NCBI GenBank assembly: GCA_963798275.1
Contig: CAWCTB010000039.1
Location: 149,841-213,840, forward strand
Direction: 5' to 3'
DNA length: 64,000 bases
From: CAWCTB01 sp963798275
GTDB taxonomy: Bacteria; Acidobacteriota; Terriglobia; Terriglobales; Acidobacteriaceae
Of this stretch, positions 39,675 to 49,220 are shown one piece after another. The notes under the pieces were generated by a model. That model made no database searches and was not told the origin of the DNA. It saw only the letters and a program-made list of their open reading frames with translations. Both the position numbers and the translations under genes were made by a program. Each line of letters begins with the position of its first letter. Within the stretch, counting starts at the first letter, position 1.

Positions 39675-40898
39675 CTAGGAGACGCTGAGATGCGGTGGCC
39701 GGACACCGGAGAGAAAAATCGCGAACTCCCCAAGTCTTATAGATTGCCGGACGCGGCGCATGGTGTCAAGGTAATACGCCAGGTTGTGGACGGTGTTTAA
39801 CACCTGAGCCAGCAATTCGTTGGAGGCATACAGGTGCCGCAAATAGGCCCGCGAATAGCGCCGGCAGACCTGGCAGCCGCAGCTCGGATCGAGCGGCCCT
39901 TCGTCCTTCGCATACCGCGCCGTCTTGATCGAAATCTTCCCCTCCGAGGTGAACAGCAATCCGTGCCGCGCCGCCCGCGTCGGCAGCACACAGTCCATCA
40001 TGTCCACGCCCTGCGCCACGTAGTGCACGATCTCTTCCGGAGTGCCCACTCCCATCAGGTAGCGCGGCTTGTCCAGCCGGAAGATGGGGCATCGCCGCGC
40101 TCACCATTTCGTAGGTCAGCGGCCGCGGTTCGCCCACGCTCAGGCCGCCGATCGCGTAGCCGGGAAAGTCGAGCTCCACCGTCCGCTGCGCCGATTCGCG
40201 CCGCAGGTCGGAGAACATTCCTCCTTGCACAATCCCAAATAACGTCTGGGTCTGGCCCGGCTACCGCCGTGGCACAGAGCCGTTCTGAAGGGCACAGCCG
40301 TCTGCGTAACCTGTTCTTGTCCCCGCGGACTTTGTCCGCGCGCAAACCACGGCACCTCGTGTTTGTGCGCCTCGAAATAGTGCTGGCTGCGCTTGGCCCA
40401 GCGCAGCGTCATCTCCATCGAGTCTCTGGTGCGCGCGTACTCCGCCGGATGCTCGGTGCACTCGTCGAAGGCCATGATAATGTCGGCGCCCAGCCCGATC
40501 TCCGCCGCAATCGCGCTCTCCGGACTGAAGAAATGCGACGAGCCATCCAGGTGCGAGCGAAACGCCACGCCCTCTTCCGTCACCTTGCGCAGGTCGCTCA
40601 GGCTGAAGACCTGGAAGCCGCCCGAATCGGTCAGGATCGGATGGTTCCACGCCATGAACTTCTGCACCCCGCCCAACTGGCGCACCATCTCGACTCCCGG
40701 CCGCAAGTAAAGGTGGTAAGTGTTGTTCAGCAGGATCTCGACGCCCAGCTCTTCGAGCGTGTCCTGGGAAACACCCTTCACCGAAGCCAGCGTCCCCACC
40801 GGCATAAACACCGGCGTCTCTACCTCGCCATGCGGTGTAAAGAACCGCCCAGAGCGGGCGAGGCCGTCAACGGCCTCAACTTGAAAGCGGAAGGACAT
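39675..40898 (-). CDS. tgt: tRNA-guanine transglycosylase Tgt, frameshifted and with an internal insertion
   Basis: Tgt exchanges guanine 34 for the queuosine precursor in GUN-anticodon tRNAs. Motifs: L-T-D-S-G-G-F-Q-V-F-S-L (catalytic Asp), I-M-A-F-D-E-C-T-E-H-P, the G-I-V-Q-G-G loop (second frame), V-D-M-M-D-C-V-L-P-T-R with the nucleophile Asp, and zinc ligands C-G-C-Q-V-C-R with H-L-Y (third frame). Two frameshifts lie near 40240 and 40080. Between Y-F-E-A-H-K-H-E-V-P-W and L-F-G-I-V-Q-G-G there are about 30 extra codons made of palindromic repeat DNA. The total of about 408 codons is longer than the usual 375. Confidence 0.9.
40261..40345. repeat. Palindromic repeat-like insertion inside tgt
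   Basis: The segment holds GGCACAGAGCCG (40271-40282) and GGCACAGCCG (40291-40300), a near direct repeat, then the perfect hairpin CGCGGAC-TTT-GTCCGCG (40324-40340). It coincides with the codons that Tgt relatives lack. The GGCAC-GCCG core recalls the palindrome at 19585. Confidence 0.55.
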
Positions 40899-40955
40899 GC
40901 AGGACGATTCTACCTATCGTCCCTGTCATCTGGAGAGTGGCGGAATTTGCTAAGT

Positions 40956-41012
40956 TGTCATCCCGAGGGTCGTGAGGTCGCCGATGCGACCGAACGAAAT
41001 CGCGGGACCCCA
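40956..41012. repeat. Possible dispersed intergenic repeat (TGTCATCCCGAG type)
   Basis: The string TGTCATCCCGAGGGTCG, with GCGGGACCCC about 40 bases later, matches a style of short intergenic repeat I associate with Acidobacteria genomes. There is only one copy in this window, so the call rests on memory of the pattern and not on repetition seen here. Confidence 0.35.
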
Positions 41013-41073
41013 TCGCTGCAAGCAAATACATCATTGGCCGCCACGTGCGCGACGGCCCTTTGGGTCAGACTAC

Positions 41074-41556
41074 TTATGCCGCTGATGTCTGCTTCACCGG
41101 CTTGAGGTTCGACCTGTAGCGTCCCGGCTCGGAGCGTGCCGCAATCGCGAACCGGTTCCATGCGTTGATAGTGACAATGGCCAGCGTCAGCTTCGCCAGC
41201 TCTTCTTCGCTGAACTGCTTGCGCGCCATCTCGAAGTCCTCGTCAGGAATATGCGTTTCGCTGACCCTGGTGACCGACTCCGCCCACGCCAGCGCCGCCT
41301 GTTCGCGCTCGCTGTAAAGCGACGGCGCCTCGCGCCACACGTTGATCAGGTCCAACCGGATATCCGCCTCGCCCAGCGCGCGCAGGTCTTTGCTGTGCAT
41401 GTCGATGCAATAGGCGCAGCCATTGATCTCCGACACACGCAGGTACACCAAGTTCAGCAGCAAGGGGTCGAGGCCACTCTTCTCGACGTGCGCCTGCAAT
41501 TCGCTCATCGCCTTGTAGACCTCTTGCCCGACTCTTCGGTAATCCATCCTCGGCAT
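41074..41556 (-). CDS. Carboxymuconolactone decarboxylase family protein (AhpD-like)
   Basis: A 160-residue helical protein with the AhpD-type redox motif E-I-N-G-C-A-Y-C-I-D-M-H (C-x2-C and His, about residues 44-55). The rest matches the CMD domain (A-L-A-W-A-E-S-V-T, L-T-L-A-I-V-T-I-N-A-W-N-R). Such proteins are peroxidase-type antioxidants or of unknown role; the C-x2-C-x3-H points to the alkylhydroperoxidase branch. It starts at 41556 (MPRMDYRRVGQEVYKAM), follows no close neighbour, and is intact. Confidence 0.9.
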   Translation of the reverse strand: MPRMDYRRVGQEVYKAMSELQAHVEKSGLDPLLLNLVYLRVSEINGCAYCIDMHSKDLRALGEADIRLDLINVWREAPSLYSEREQAALAWAESVTRVSETHIPDEDFEMARKQFSEEELAKLTLAIVTINAWNRFAIAARSEPGRYRSNLKPVKQTSAA

Positions 41557-42413
41557 GTGACTTCTCCTACGTGGGAAAACGCTACGTGACTAAGGTAGGT
41601 CATTGTCTCGAGGGTTTCTGGCGAATTCTTGCGGAAAATGCGACGTCTTCTCAACGGCATCTCCTCAATCGGAATAGGATGAATCGCGACTCAGATCGCC
41701 GTCCGTGATTTCGAAACAACGCAATGCGGAACGCCTCGAGCGTTGGTCATAGGCTGACTCCGCATTTCTCCGCAGATTTACACAACAATCTGCAGTGATG
41801 CACATGAAATACACAGATAGCCGTTTTTTTCGCTTGTTTCCTGCCTCGGCTTGAGGCATCCTGCGGCCCATTCACGGTACAGGCCATTTTGCGTAGAGCT
41901 TCCCCGGCTGCAGGGTCCCCTGAAGGCGATGCGAGGCGAATGCGGGCTCGAATCAGATCGATGCCTTGCCAACGCTCCAAACGCCATTATGACGAAGGAT
42001 GGCGGATAGCCGCACGACTCCAGGTCGCGGCCGTTCGAAGCGATACGGGCACAGCATGCATTTTCAGTACGGTGTCCACGGGCGTGCAAACGTCCTGGAA
42101 ATGTTCCTCCGCAACCGTACGATCAGGTGCGCACTCCGCGCGGCATGTTTCGGTGCTCGGATCGACGGCAAGCTCATGGCGAGCTTGTAGGAACAACGCC
42201 GGTGTTGGGCAACAACGCCGGGCCTGTGCCTTAACCGTGCGGCTCGCAGGTGGCTGGCCTCGGGCCGCACTTTAGTATTCGAGCGAAAAGTTCCTCCCTT
42301 GCATTCCACAGCCTCCCACAGCTTTTAGAACGAAATCTTGCTCTGGCGATGGCCGGTGACCTGGTTGATCATTGCCACCGCTTTCTGCTGCCGCTAACCT
42401 GATTCAATCTCCG
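41557..42413. other. Long intergenic region upstream of dnaB, no gene recognised
   Basis: About 860 bases between divergent genes. Short ORFs occur in all frames, but none has a start with a ribosome site or a recognisable protein. Visible structure: an inverted repeat GCAGATT/AATCTGC (41772-41778 and 41787-41793, 8-base loop) and an 11-bp direct repeat AACAACGCCGG (42192-42202 and 42211-42221). I do not see tmRNA, RNase P or SRP RNA signatures. It could hold an unannotated RNA or decayed DNA. Confidence 0.4.
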
Positions 42414-43787
42414 ATGGCAACCACCGATTACAGTTTGGAACGCGGGCTGCCCGCCAGCATCGACGCTGAGCGCTCGATCCTCGGCGCGATCCTGCTCGAC
42501 AACGGGCTCTACGACCAGGCTTCGCAACTGAAGTCCGACGACTTCTCGCTCGACGCGCATCGCCGCATCTTCGGGCGGATGACGGACCTGCAGAGCATGG
42601 GCCGGCCGGTGGACATGATCACCCTCGCCGAGGAGTTGGACCGGCGCAAAGAGGTGGAAGCAGTCGGCGGCATCGCGTATCTGTCGTCGCTCATCGACGG
42701 CGTTCCCGACCGGCCATCGATCGAGCACTACGTTCGCATCGTCAGGAACAAGGCGCTGCTGCGCGGGCTGATCAACATCGCGCAGAACGCCATCGCCGAA
42801 GCCATCGAGCATACCGACGAAGCCGAAGAGGTCCTGAACCGCGCCGAGCAGTCGATCTTCCAACTCTCGGAAAACCGCATCGGCCAGGGCTTCGAAGACA
42901 TTCCCTCGATCGTCAAGGGCTCGTTCGGCTCGCTCGACGAACTGTACGCGCGCGGGCAGGAAGTCACTGGCCTGCGAACTCACTACACGCTGCTCGACCG
43001 CCTCACCAGCGGCTTTCAGCCTTCCGACCTGGTCATCATCGCGGCGCGGCCCTCGATGGGCAAGACCTCGCTCGCCATGAACATCGCCGAGAACGCCGCC
43101 ATCGAGGACGGCAAAGTCGTCGGCGTCTTCTCGCTGGAAATGTCGAAAGAGGCCCTGCTGATGCGCATGCTGGCATCGGTGGCGCAGGTGGACGCCCACA
43201 AGCTGCGCACCGGCTTCCTCGGCAAGGAAGACATGCAGAAGCTGACCCATGCCATGGAAAAGCTGATGCACGCCAAGCTCTACATCGACGACACGCCCGG
43301 CATCTCGGTGACCGAGATGCGCTCGCGCGCGCGGCGGCTCAAGAATCAGGAAGGGCACCTCGACGTGCTCATCGTCGATTACCTGCAGCTTATGTCGGCG
43401 GTGCCCATCGGCGGCAAGCGCTTTGAGAACCGCACCCAGGAAGTGTCGGCGATCTCGCGCGGGTTGAAGGCCATTGCCAAGGAGCTGAAGGTTCCTGTTG
43501 TCGCGCTCTCGCAGTTGAGCCGCGCGCCGGAGAGCCGCGGCGGCGATCACCGGCCGCAACTGTCGGACTTGCGCGAGTCAGGATCGATCGAGCAGGACGC
43601 CGACGTGGTGGCCTTCATCTTCCGCGAAGAGGTCTATAAGAAGGACGATCCTGACCTGGAAGGCATCGCCGAGATCATCGTGGCCAAGCAGCGCAACGGC
43701 CCGACCGACACCATCAAACTCGCATTCATCAAGCGCTCGACGCGCTTCGAGAACATGGCGACAGACAGCGACTTCGCGGGGCAGTAA
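42414..43787 (+). CDS. dnaB: Replicative DNA helicase DnaB
   Basis: From the ATG at 42414 (MATTDYSLERGLPASIDAER) the protein is 457 residues. The N-terminal DnaB domain has S-I-L-G-A-I-L-L-D-N. The RecA-type C-terminal domain has Walker A A-R-P-S-M-G-K-T-S-L, G-V-F-S-L-E-M-S, Walker B L-I-V-D-Y-L-Q-L-M and the D-L-R-E-S-G-S-I-E-Q-D-A-D motif. It unwinds the fork ahead of the replisome. The longer open frame from 42372 would need an ATT start. The gene is intact and has no inserted intein. Confidence 0.97.
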   Translation: MATTDYSLERGLPASIDAERSILGAILLDNGLYDQASQLKSDDFSLDAHRRIFGRMTDLQSMGRPVDMITLAEELDRRKEVEAVGGIAYLSSLIDGVPDRPSIEHYVRIVRNKALLRGLINIAQNAIAEAIEHTDEAEEVLNRAEQSIFQLSENRIGQGFEDIPSIVKGSFGSLDELYARGQEVTGLRTHYTLLDRLTSGFQPSDLVIIAARPSMGKTSLAMNIAENAAIEDGKVVGVFSLEMSKEALLMRMLASVAQVDAHKLRTGFLGKEDMQKLTHAMEKLMHAKLYIDDTPGISVTEMRSRARRLKNQEGHLDVLIVDYLQLMSAVPIGGKRFENRTQEVSAISRGLKAIAKELKVPVVALSQLSRAPESRGGDHRPQLSDLRESGSIEQDADVVAFIFREEVYKKDDPDLEGIAEIIVAKQRNGPTDTIKLAFIKRSTRFENMATDSDFAGQ

Positions 43788-43986
43788 GAGTCAGCATCTC
43801 AAGAGCTGGAGCGCCATTCATGATGCACGTGTCTTGCTCAAATGCTGAAGCGTTCCTCCAGCCGTAGAACGACTTTGGATATTGTCCACTCAACCCCTTT
43901 CCGCCTCCATTCAATGGCAAAGCTCCTGTTTTCAGCCGCTTTGAGATGCTGCGCGGCGGCCTTCCCGGTTATCATCGAAGCCACCG

Positions 43987-45105
43987 ATGCGAACCGAATA
44001 TCAGCGCTGGATGCACAACTGGGAGACCCGCATGACCTCGCGGGACAACAACCGCATTGTGCGTCCGCTGGAATGGGGAGTGGACTGGGTCGAGCGCTGG
44101 CCTCTGATCGGCGATATTCACCCGCCAGAAAACCAGAGGGACACTGCCGCGATGATCGACTACTGGCTGGCGGTGAACCAGCGCATCATCGCCAATAGTG
44201 ACGAGTTTTACGCCTACAAGCCGCCCAGCGATTTCCGGCTCGAACATCGGAAGGTCGAGCTGTTCCACACCGGTAGCGAACCACCCAAGAAGCGGCTAAA
44301 GGATGAGTCGGCGCAGTTCCTGCGCTTCACCTCAGCGGTCGAGTCGCCCTATCCCGAGAACAACCTGATGAACGCGCGCTGGCTTCCGGCTCGCGGGCAC
44401 CGCGCCGTGATTGTGCTGCCGCAGTGGAACGCCGACGGCATCAGCCACAACGGCCTGTGCCGCATCTTCAACGCGCTGGGCATTTCGGCGCTGCGCATGA
44501 GCATGCCGTACCACGACATTCGGCGCCCCGCCGGAATAACCCGCGCCGACTACGCTGTCTCCGCCAACGTCGGACGCACCATCCATGCAGTGCGGCAAGG
44601 GATAGCCGATATTCGTTCGTGCCTCGACTGGCTACAGCAGCGCGGCTACACCCACCTGGGCATTGTTGGGACGAGTCTGGGCTCGTGCTATGCCTTTCTG
44701 GCCGCGGCCCACGATCCGCGCATCACGGTCAACGTGTTCAATCATGCCTCCACGGCATTTGGAGACGTGGTCTGGACGGGGCAGTCGACGCGGCACATTC
44801 GCCAGGGCCTGGAGGAAAAGCTAACGCACGAACAAGCGCGCCAGGTCTGGATGTGCATTAGCCCCATCGTTTACTTCGACAAGTTCCAGCGGTGGCCGAA
44901 GAAGTCGCTCATGATTTACGGCCGCTACGACTTGACCTTCCTGCCGGAATTCTCGATGCAGGCGGCGGGCGAGTTTCTGAAACGCGGCCTCGACACCACC
45001 GTTAAGGCCTTACCCTGCGGCCACTACTCGCTGGGCGAAACGCCTTACAAGTACATGGACGCCTGGCACATCTCGCGCTTTCTGGCCAAGGCGTTCGCCA
45101 GTTAA
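43987..45105 (+). CDS. Alpha/beta hydrolase family protein
   Basis: A 372-residue cytoplasmic protein. The core hydrolase features are the nucleophile elbow V-G-T-S-L-G-S-C-Y (Ser about 224), an acid in Y-G-R-Y-D-L-T-F, and the His in L-P-C-G-H-Y-S-L-G. The first 130 residues form a conserved-looking but unassigned region starting MRTEYQRWMHNWETRM. No signal peptide is seen. An internal ATG 15 codons on is a possible start. I do not recognise a specific family; relatives are described as hydrolases of unknown substrate. Confidence 0.75.
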   Translation: MRTEYQRWMHNWETRMTSRDNNRIVRPLEWGVDWVERWPLIGDIHPPENQRDTAAMIDYWLAVNQRIIANSDEFYAYKPPSDFRLEHRKVELFHTGSEPPKKRLKDESAQFLRFTSAVESPYPENNLMNARWLPARGHRAVIVLPQWNADGISHNGLCRIFNALGISALRMSMPYHDIRRPAGITRADYAVSANVGRTIHAVRQGIADIRSCLDWLQQRGYTHLGIVGTSLGSCYAFLAAAHDPRITVNVFNHASTAFGDVVWTGQSTRHIRQGLEEKLTHEQARQVWMCISPIVYFDKFQRWPKKSLMIYGRYDLTFLPEFSMQAAGEFLKRGLDTTVKALPCGHYSLGETPYKYMDAWHISRFLAKAFAS

Positions 45106-45288
45106 GGCTGATCTCCGTAGCCCTTCTCCTTGGCGCGAGAGAAAATTCTCCTCCGCATGACCTGTAACACCGATTCATTCAGCGGTGCATGATTCGCTGG
45201 CCTTCGGGCTGCGACCGATGCTCCCAGGGCCGACGGCAATCCCTGTTAAACTGAATCGGGAATTCTCCTCTCGGATACCTGCAAACCA

Positions 45289-46032
45289 ATGGCTACTCCG
45301 GTTTACAAAAGAATCCTGCTGAAGCTGTCGGGCGAGGCTCTGGCTGCGGGCCAGGGTTTCGGTGTGGACAACATTCGGGTGCATGAGATTGCCGCTGAGA
45401 TTGCCGATGTGCATGGCCTGGGCGTGGAAATCGCCATCGTGGTGGGCGGTGGCAACTTCTTCCGGGGTGTGGCGGAGCAGGCCAAGACCATGGACCGGGT
45501 GTCGGCCGATCACATGGGCATGCTGGCGACGGTGATCAATGCACTGGCGCTGCAGGACGCGCTGGAGAAGGCGGGCGTCTGGACGCGGGTGATGAGCGCC
45601 ATCGAGATGAACCAGGTGGCTGAGCCCTTCATCCGGCGGCGGGCGATTCGTCACCTGGAAAAGGGGCGCGTGGTGGTGTTCGCGGCGGGAACCGGGAATC
45701 CTTACTTTTCAACCGATACCGCGGCCTCCCTGCGGGCGATGGAGATCAAAGCCGACGCGATCCTGAAAGCCACCAAGGTGGACGGCATCTACACCGCCGA
45801 CCCGGTGCTGGAAAAAGACGCAACCATGTTCGAACATATCAGCTACATCGACATACTGCGTCTGGGACTGCGGGTGATGGATGCAACGGCGATCGCGATG
45901 TGCCGCGAGAACAACCTGCCCATTGTGATTTTCAACTTGAACCAGCGCGGCAATATCGGACGAGTCGTCATGGGCGAGAGGATCGGCTCGCTGGTGAATG
46001 CCGGCGCAGAGGCGGCCGGCGGCACTCCCTGA
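45289..46032 (+). CDS. pyrH: UMP kinase PyrH
   Basis: Converts UMP to UDP. The 247-residue protein starts MATPVYKRILLKLSGEALAA. It has G-F-G-V-D, V-V-G-G-G-N-F-F-R-G, A-D-H-M-G-M-L-A-T-V-I-N and the C-terminal N-L-N-Q-R-G-N-I-G-R-V-V-M-G-E, all diagnostic of bacterial UMP kinase. The gene stands alone here; the usual tsf and frr neighbours are not adjacent. Confidence 0.97.
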   Translation: MATPVYKRILLKLSGEALAAGQGFGVDNIRVHEIAAEIADVHGLGVEIAIVVGGGNFFRGVAEQAKTMDRVSADHMGMLATVINALALQDALEKAGVWTRVMSAIEMNQVAEPFIRRRAIRHLEKGRVVVFAAGTGNPYFSTDTAASLRAMEIKADAILKATKVDGIYTADPVLEKDATMFEHISYIDILRLGLRVMDATAIAMCRENNLPIVIFNLNQRGNIGRVVMGERIGSLVNAGAEAAGGTP

Positions 46033-46156
46033 ACCATGCTCCAGCCTTCCCGAAGTCCGGATAATGGAAATTCGATCTGGATATCTGTGCGTCGCGTCCC
46101 GGCATCGGGCGGCATGCTGGCAACGGCGATAGGGTACGATACTCAGATCGGTGCCC

Positions 46157-48673
46157 ATGGCATCCCGGCCCCTAAAATTCGTTGTATGGCTCGTCTGTGC
46201 CTTGCTTTGTGCTGGTTGTGTGCGCGGCGCGATGGGGGCGGAGACCACTACCTCTGCAGCTCCGTCGGTCCTTCCCCTCTATCGCCAATTGCGTAGCGCC
46301 GGCATCGATCCGCAGAAGGTCTATAAGATTCGCGAAGCCGATATCGACCGCGAAGACGTTCATCTTTCACTGAACGACGGAACGATTGGCTTTCTGCAGA
46401 CGGTGGATGGGCACATCACCGGTGCTTACTTCGAGGGCGAAGGCGAGATCCTGATCCGACCTCCGGATCGCCGCGAGCGCGAATCGCTGGGGCTGTTTAC
46501 AGGCGAAGGCGTGCTGGAGGAGAAGCTCTCCTCAGCGTATCTGCGATTTAACGACGACACCGCCAAAGAGTTGCAGCCATATCTGCGGCCAGCTGATGAT
46601 GCGGCGGGATTTGTGAGCCGCAATGGCGCGATGACCGAGCGCATGTCAGCGATTGACGCGATGCGGCTGTGCATTTCGTTCACTGCCGGCCCAACGACGG
46701 TGGCCCCGGGCGAAATGCGGCCGTTGCCGGATCGCCTCTTACATGTGCGAGTTGGTGGCGAACACTACGGCGTGTTCGACGTTTTCTTCGATACGCGCAG
46801 CCCGGAGCAGATCGTCGTGGGCAAGATGTCCTATGCGGGCGAGCAGAGCTATTACGACCTGTGGATGAGTTTTCCGATGCAGTCGCTGCGCAAGCTGCCG
46901 TTGTCGGATGCGCGCTTCCATGGACCCTCCGGACCGGCCTGGACTCGCGATGCGGTCACGGTGAAGAGATACACGGTGAATGGGACGGTGGATCCGCCGC
47001 GCGATTTGTCGGCCGAGGCGACGCTTGACCTGCTGGCCACACAGGGAGGCGCGCGCGTGGTGCTCTTCGAGTTATCGCGCTACCTGCAGGTGAAGAGGGT
47101 GGAACGCGATGGCGAACCGCTGGAATTCCTCCAGAACGAGGCGATCGAGGGCAGCGAACTCGCCCGCCGCGGCAACGACCTGGTGGCGGTGGCGTTTCGC
47201 GAACCGCTGAAGCTGGGGGCGAAGTTTGGGTTGCGTTTTACCTATGCCGGCTCGGTGTTAAGCGATGCGGGAGGCGGACTGGTGTATGTGGGGGCGCGTG
47301 GAACGTGGTATCCCAACCGCGGGATCGCCATGTCGGACTACGACCTGACGTTCCGGTTCCCGCAGACGTGGACGCTGGTGGCGACGGGCAAGCAGGTCTC
47401 GCTGCAGCGCGAGGGCAACGACTGGGTGGGACATTGGATCAGCGAGAAGCCGATTCCAATCGCCGGTTTCAACCTGGGGCAGTATGTGCGCACCACGGCA
47501 AAGACGGGCGACATCGAGGTGAATGACTACGCGACCCGCGGGGTGGAGAACGCCATGGCGGCCGAGAAAGAAAAGATCGTGGTGCCAGCGGGAGGATCGG
47601 GCCTGCCGCCGCTAACCTCGGGGTCAGGATCGATGGCGCGTGGAGGTCCCGATCCGGCGCAGGCGGGGCAGATGCTGGCCGATCGCGCCGCGGAAACCAT
47701 CGCCGCCTATGCGCAAATGCTGGGACCGTATCCCTTCACCACCTTGTCACTTACGCAGCGGCCGGGCATGGAGAGCCAGGGCTGGCCGGGCTTGATCTTT
47801 CTTTCCAGCTATGTCTACTTGACGCCGGCGGAGCTCAACAGCCTGAAGCTGCCGGCGGGCGACAAGGTCCTGTTCCGGGATGTCATGATGGCGCATGAGC
47901 TGGCGCACCAGTGGTATGGCGACGAGGTGTCGTGGGCGAGCTATCACGAACAATGGCTGATGGAAGCGTTGGCCAACTACTGCGCGCTGTTGCTGCTGGA
48001 GCGCACCCGTCCGGGCGACGTGCAAACGATGCTGGAGACGTATCAGCAATTCCTGGCGACGAAGTCGAAGAATGGACGGAGAAACGTCGAAGCCGGCCCG
48101 GTGACCCTGGGCGTCCGGCTGAGTTCGTCGCTTTTTCCCGAAGGCTACGAGATCATCACCTACGGCCGGGGCACGTGGCTGATTCATATGCTGCGCGGGA
48201 TGCTGCGCGATGCTTCGCGCACGCCGGAGAAACCGAACGGGGACGACACCGCATTCCTTGCTGTACTGCGCAACCTGATCGACCAGTACCAGGGGAAGGA
48301 ACTGACGAACGCTGACTTCGAGAAGGCACTCGAAGCTGGGTTGCCGCGGTCATTGTGGTTCGAGAATCACCAGTCGCTGGATTGGTTCTTTGATGGCTGG
48401 GTGAACGGTACCGCCTTTCCGCGGCTGCAACTGAAAGAGGTGAAGATCTCGGCCAAGACGGGCACGGCGACGGTGAGCGGAACGATCCAACAACTGTCGG
48501 CGCCGGCGGACCTGGTGACCAGCGTGCCGGTGTACGGAGTAGCCGGTGAGAAACGCGTATACCTGGGGAGGGTCTTCGCCGAGGGCGATGAAACACAATT
48601 CACCTTGCCCGCTCCGGCGAAGGTGACTTCTTTGGTGCTCGATCCCTACGCGACGGTGCTGACGGCGCCGTAG
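46157..48673 (+). CDS. M1-family (gluzincin) metallopeptidase with long N-terminal extension, lipoprotein
   Basis: From the ATG at 46157 (a GTG lies two codons earlier) the protein begins MASRPLKFVVWLVCALLCAG with a lipobox ending in Cys. Residues to about 270 form a domain I do not recognise. A propeller-like beta region follows, then the catalytic part: M-M-A-H-E-L-A-H-Q-W-Y-G-D (H-E-x2-H) and W-L-M-E-A-L-A-N-Y, with the Glu ligand at the M1 spacing. The substrate loop is P-G-M-E-S-Q-G-W-P-G instead of G-A-M-E-N. It is an envelope aminopeptidase-like enzyme of about 838 residues. The gene is intact. Confidence 0.85.
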   Translation: MASRPLKFVVWLVCALLCAGCVRGAMGAETTTSAAPSVLPLYRQLRSAGIDPQKVYKIREADIDREDVHLSLNDGTIGFLQTVDGHITGAYFEGEGEILIRPPDRRERESLGLFTGEGVLEEKLSSAYLRFNDDTAKELQPYLRPADDAAGFVSRNGAMTERMSAIDAMRLCISFTAGPTTVAPGEMRPLPDRLLHVRVGGEHYGVFDVFFDTRSPEQIVVGKMSYAGEQSYYDLWMSFPMQSLRKLPLSDARFHGPSGPAWTRDAVTVKRYTVNGTVDPPRDLSAEATLDLLATQGGARVVLFELSRYLQVKRVERDGEPLEFLQNEAIEGSELARRGNDLVAVAFREPLKLGAKFGLRFTYAGSVLSDAGGGLVYVGARGTWYPNRGIAMSDYDLTFRFPQTWTLVATGKQVSLQREGNDWVGHWISEKPIPIAGFNLGQYVRTTAKTGDIEVNDYATRGVENAMAAEKEKIVVPAGGSGLPPLTSGSGSMARGGPDPAQAGQMLADRAAETIAAYAQMLGPYPFTTLSLTQRPGMESQGWPGLIFLSSYVYLTPAELNSLKLPAGDKVLFRDVMMAHELAHQWYGDEVSWASYHEQWLMEALANYCALLLLERTRPGDVQTMLETYQQFLATKSKNGRRNVEAGPVTLGVRLSSSLFPEGYEIITYGRGTWLIHMLRGMLRDASRTPEKPNGDDTAFLAVLRNLIDQYQGKELTNADFEKALEAGLPRSLWFENHQSLDWFFDGWVNGTAFPRLQLKEVKISAKTGTATVSGTIQQLSAPADLVTSVPVYGVAGEKRVYLGRVFAEGDETQFTLPAPAKVTSLVLDPYATVLTAP

Positions 48674-48894
48674 AAGCCGGCGCGGGTGTCGCAGGGCAAC
48701 GGTGACGAAAGATTTGCAGCTTCAGCCGCGGCATGGCGCGCGCAAGGGGTAAACAAGCCAGTGCAATCCCGCGAGCCATCGTGCGGCGCGCGGCACTCCG
48801 ATTAAAGAAGGCATCGTTTTAGAGAAGGCATCGTTGGTCGGTGCATCGTCGTTCGGCCTGTTCCGGAGAAACCAGCGTGAGACAGCAGGGCTGG

Positions 48895-48900
48895 TATAAT
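48895..48900 (+). promoter_or_regulatory. Probable -10 element upstream of tRNA-Ser
   Basis: A perfect TATAAT sits 38 bases before the tRNA. The region 16-19 bases upstream has no good -35 hexamer, so only the -10 is supported. Confidence 0.5.
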
Positions 48901-48937
48901 CGGGACGCGCGAGCGATCGCGTTGGTCCCGCCAAGCC

Positions 48938-49030
<93 letters not shown>

Positions 49031-49220
49031 GATTCCTCAGATTCAGTCACTGAACGAGATTCCAGCATTGAGCCTGCTCGCGTCAGGGCGGGGGAGATGC
49101 CTTTTTAGCTAGTGTCCTGTAGGTGTCCCGGGTACGAGGCACGACTATCTGACCCACATCTGGCATCAGCGGTGGACTCCAAATACGACCGCTGCACTAT
49201 CTCTAAGCTGTCTTCGCAGC

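Noticed and set aside
1019..41000. Reading the frameshifted genes as pseudogenes or programmed frameshifts
   Set aside because: Essential genes are affected, frames rejoin exactly, and several sites are homopolymers; slippery-site signals were not seen.
41557..42413. RNase P, tmRNA or SRP RNA in the dnaB upstream gap
   Set aside because: None of their conserved core sequences is visible.
42369..43559. A 396-codon frame on the minus strand opposite dnaB
   Set aside because: Shadow of the intact dnaB gene; no domain and no ribosome site.
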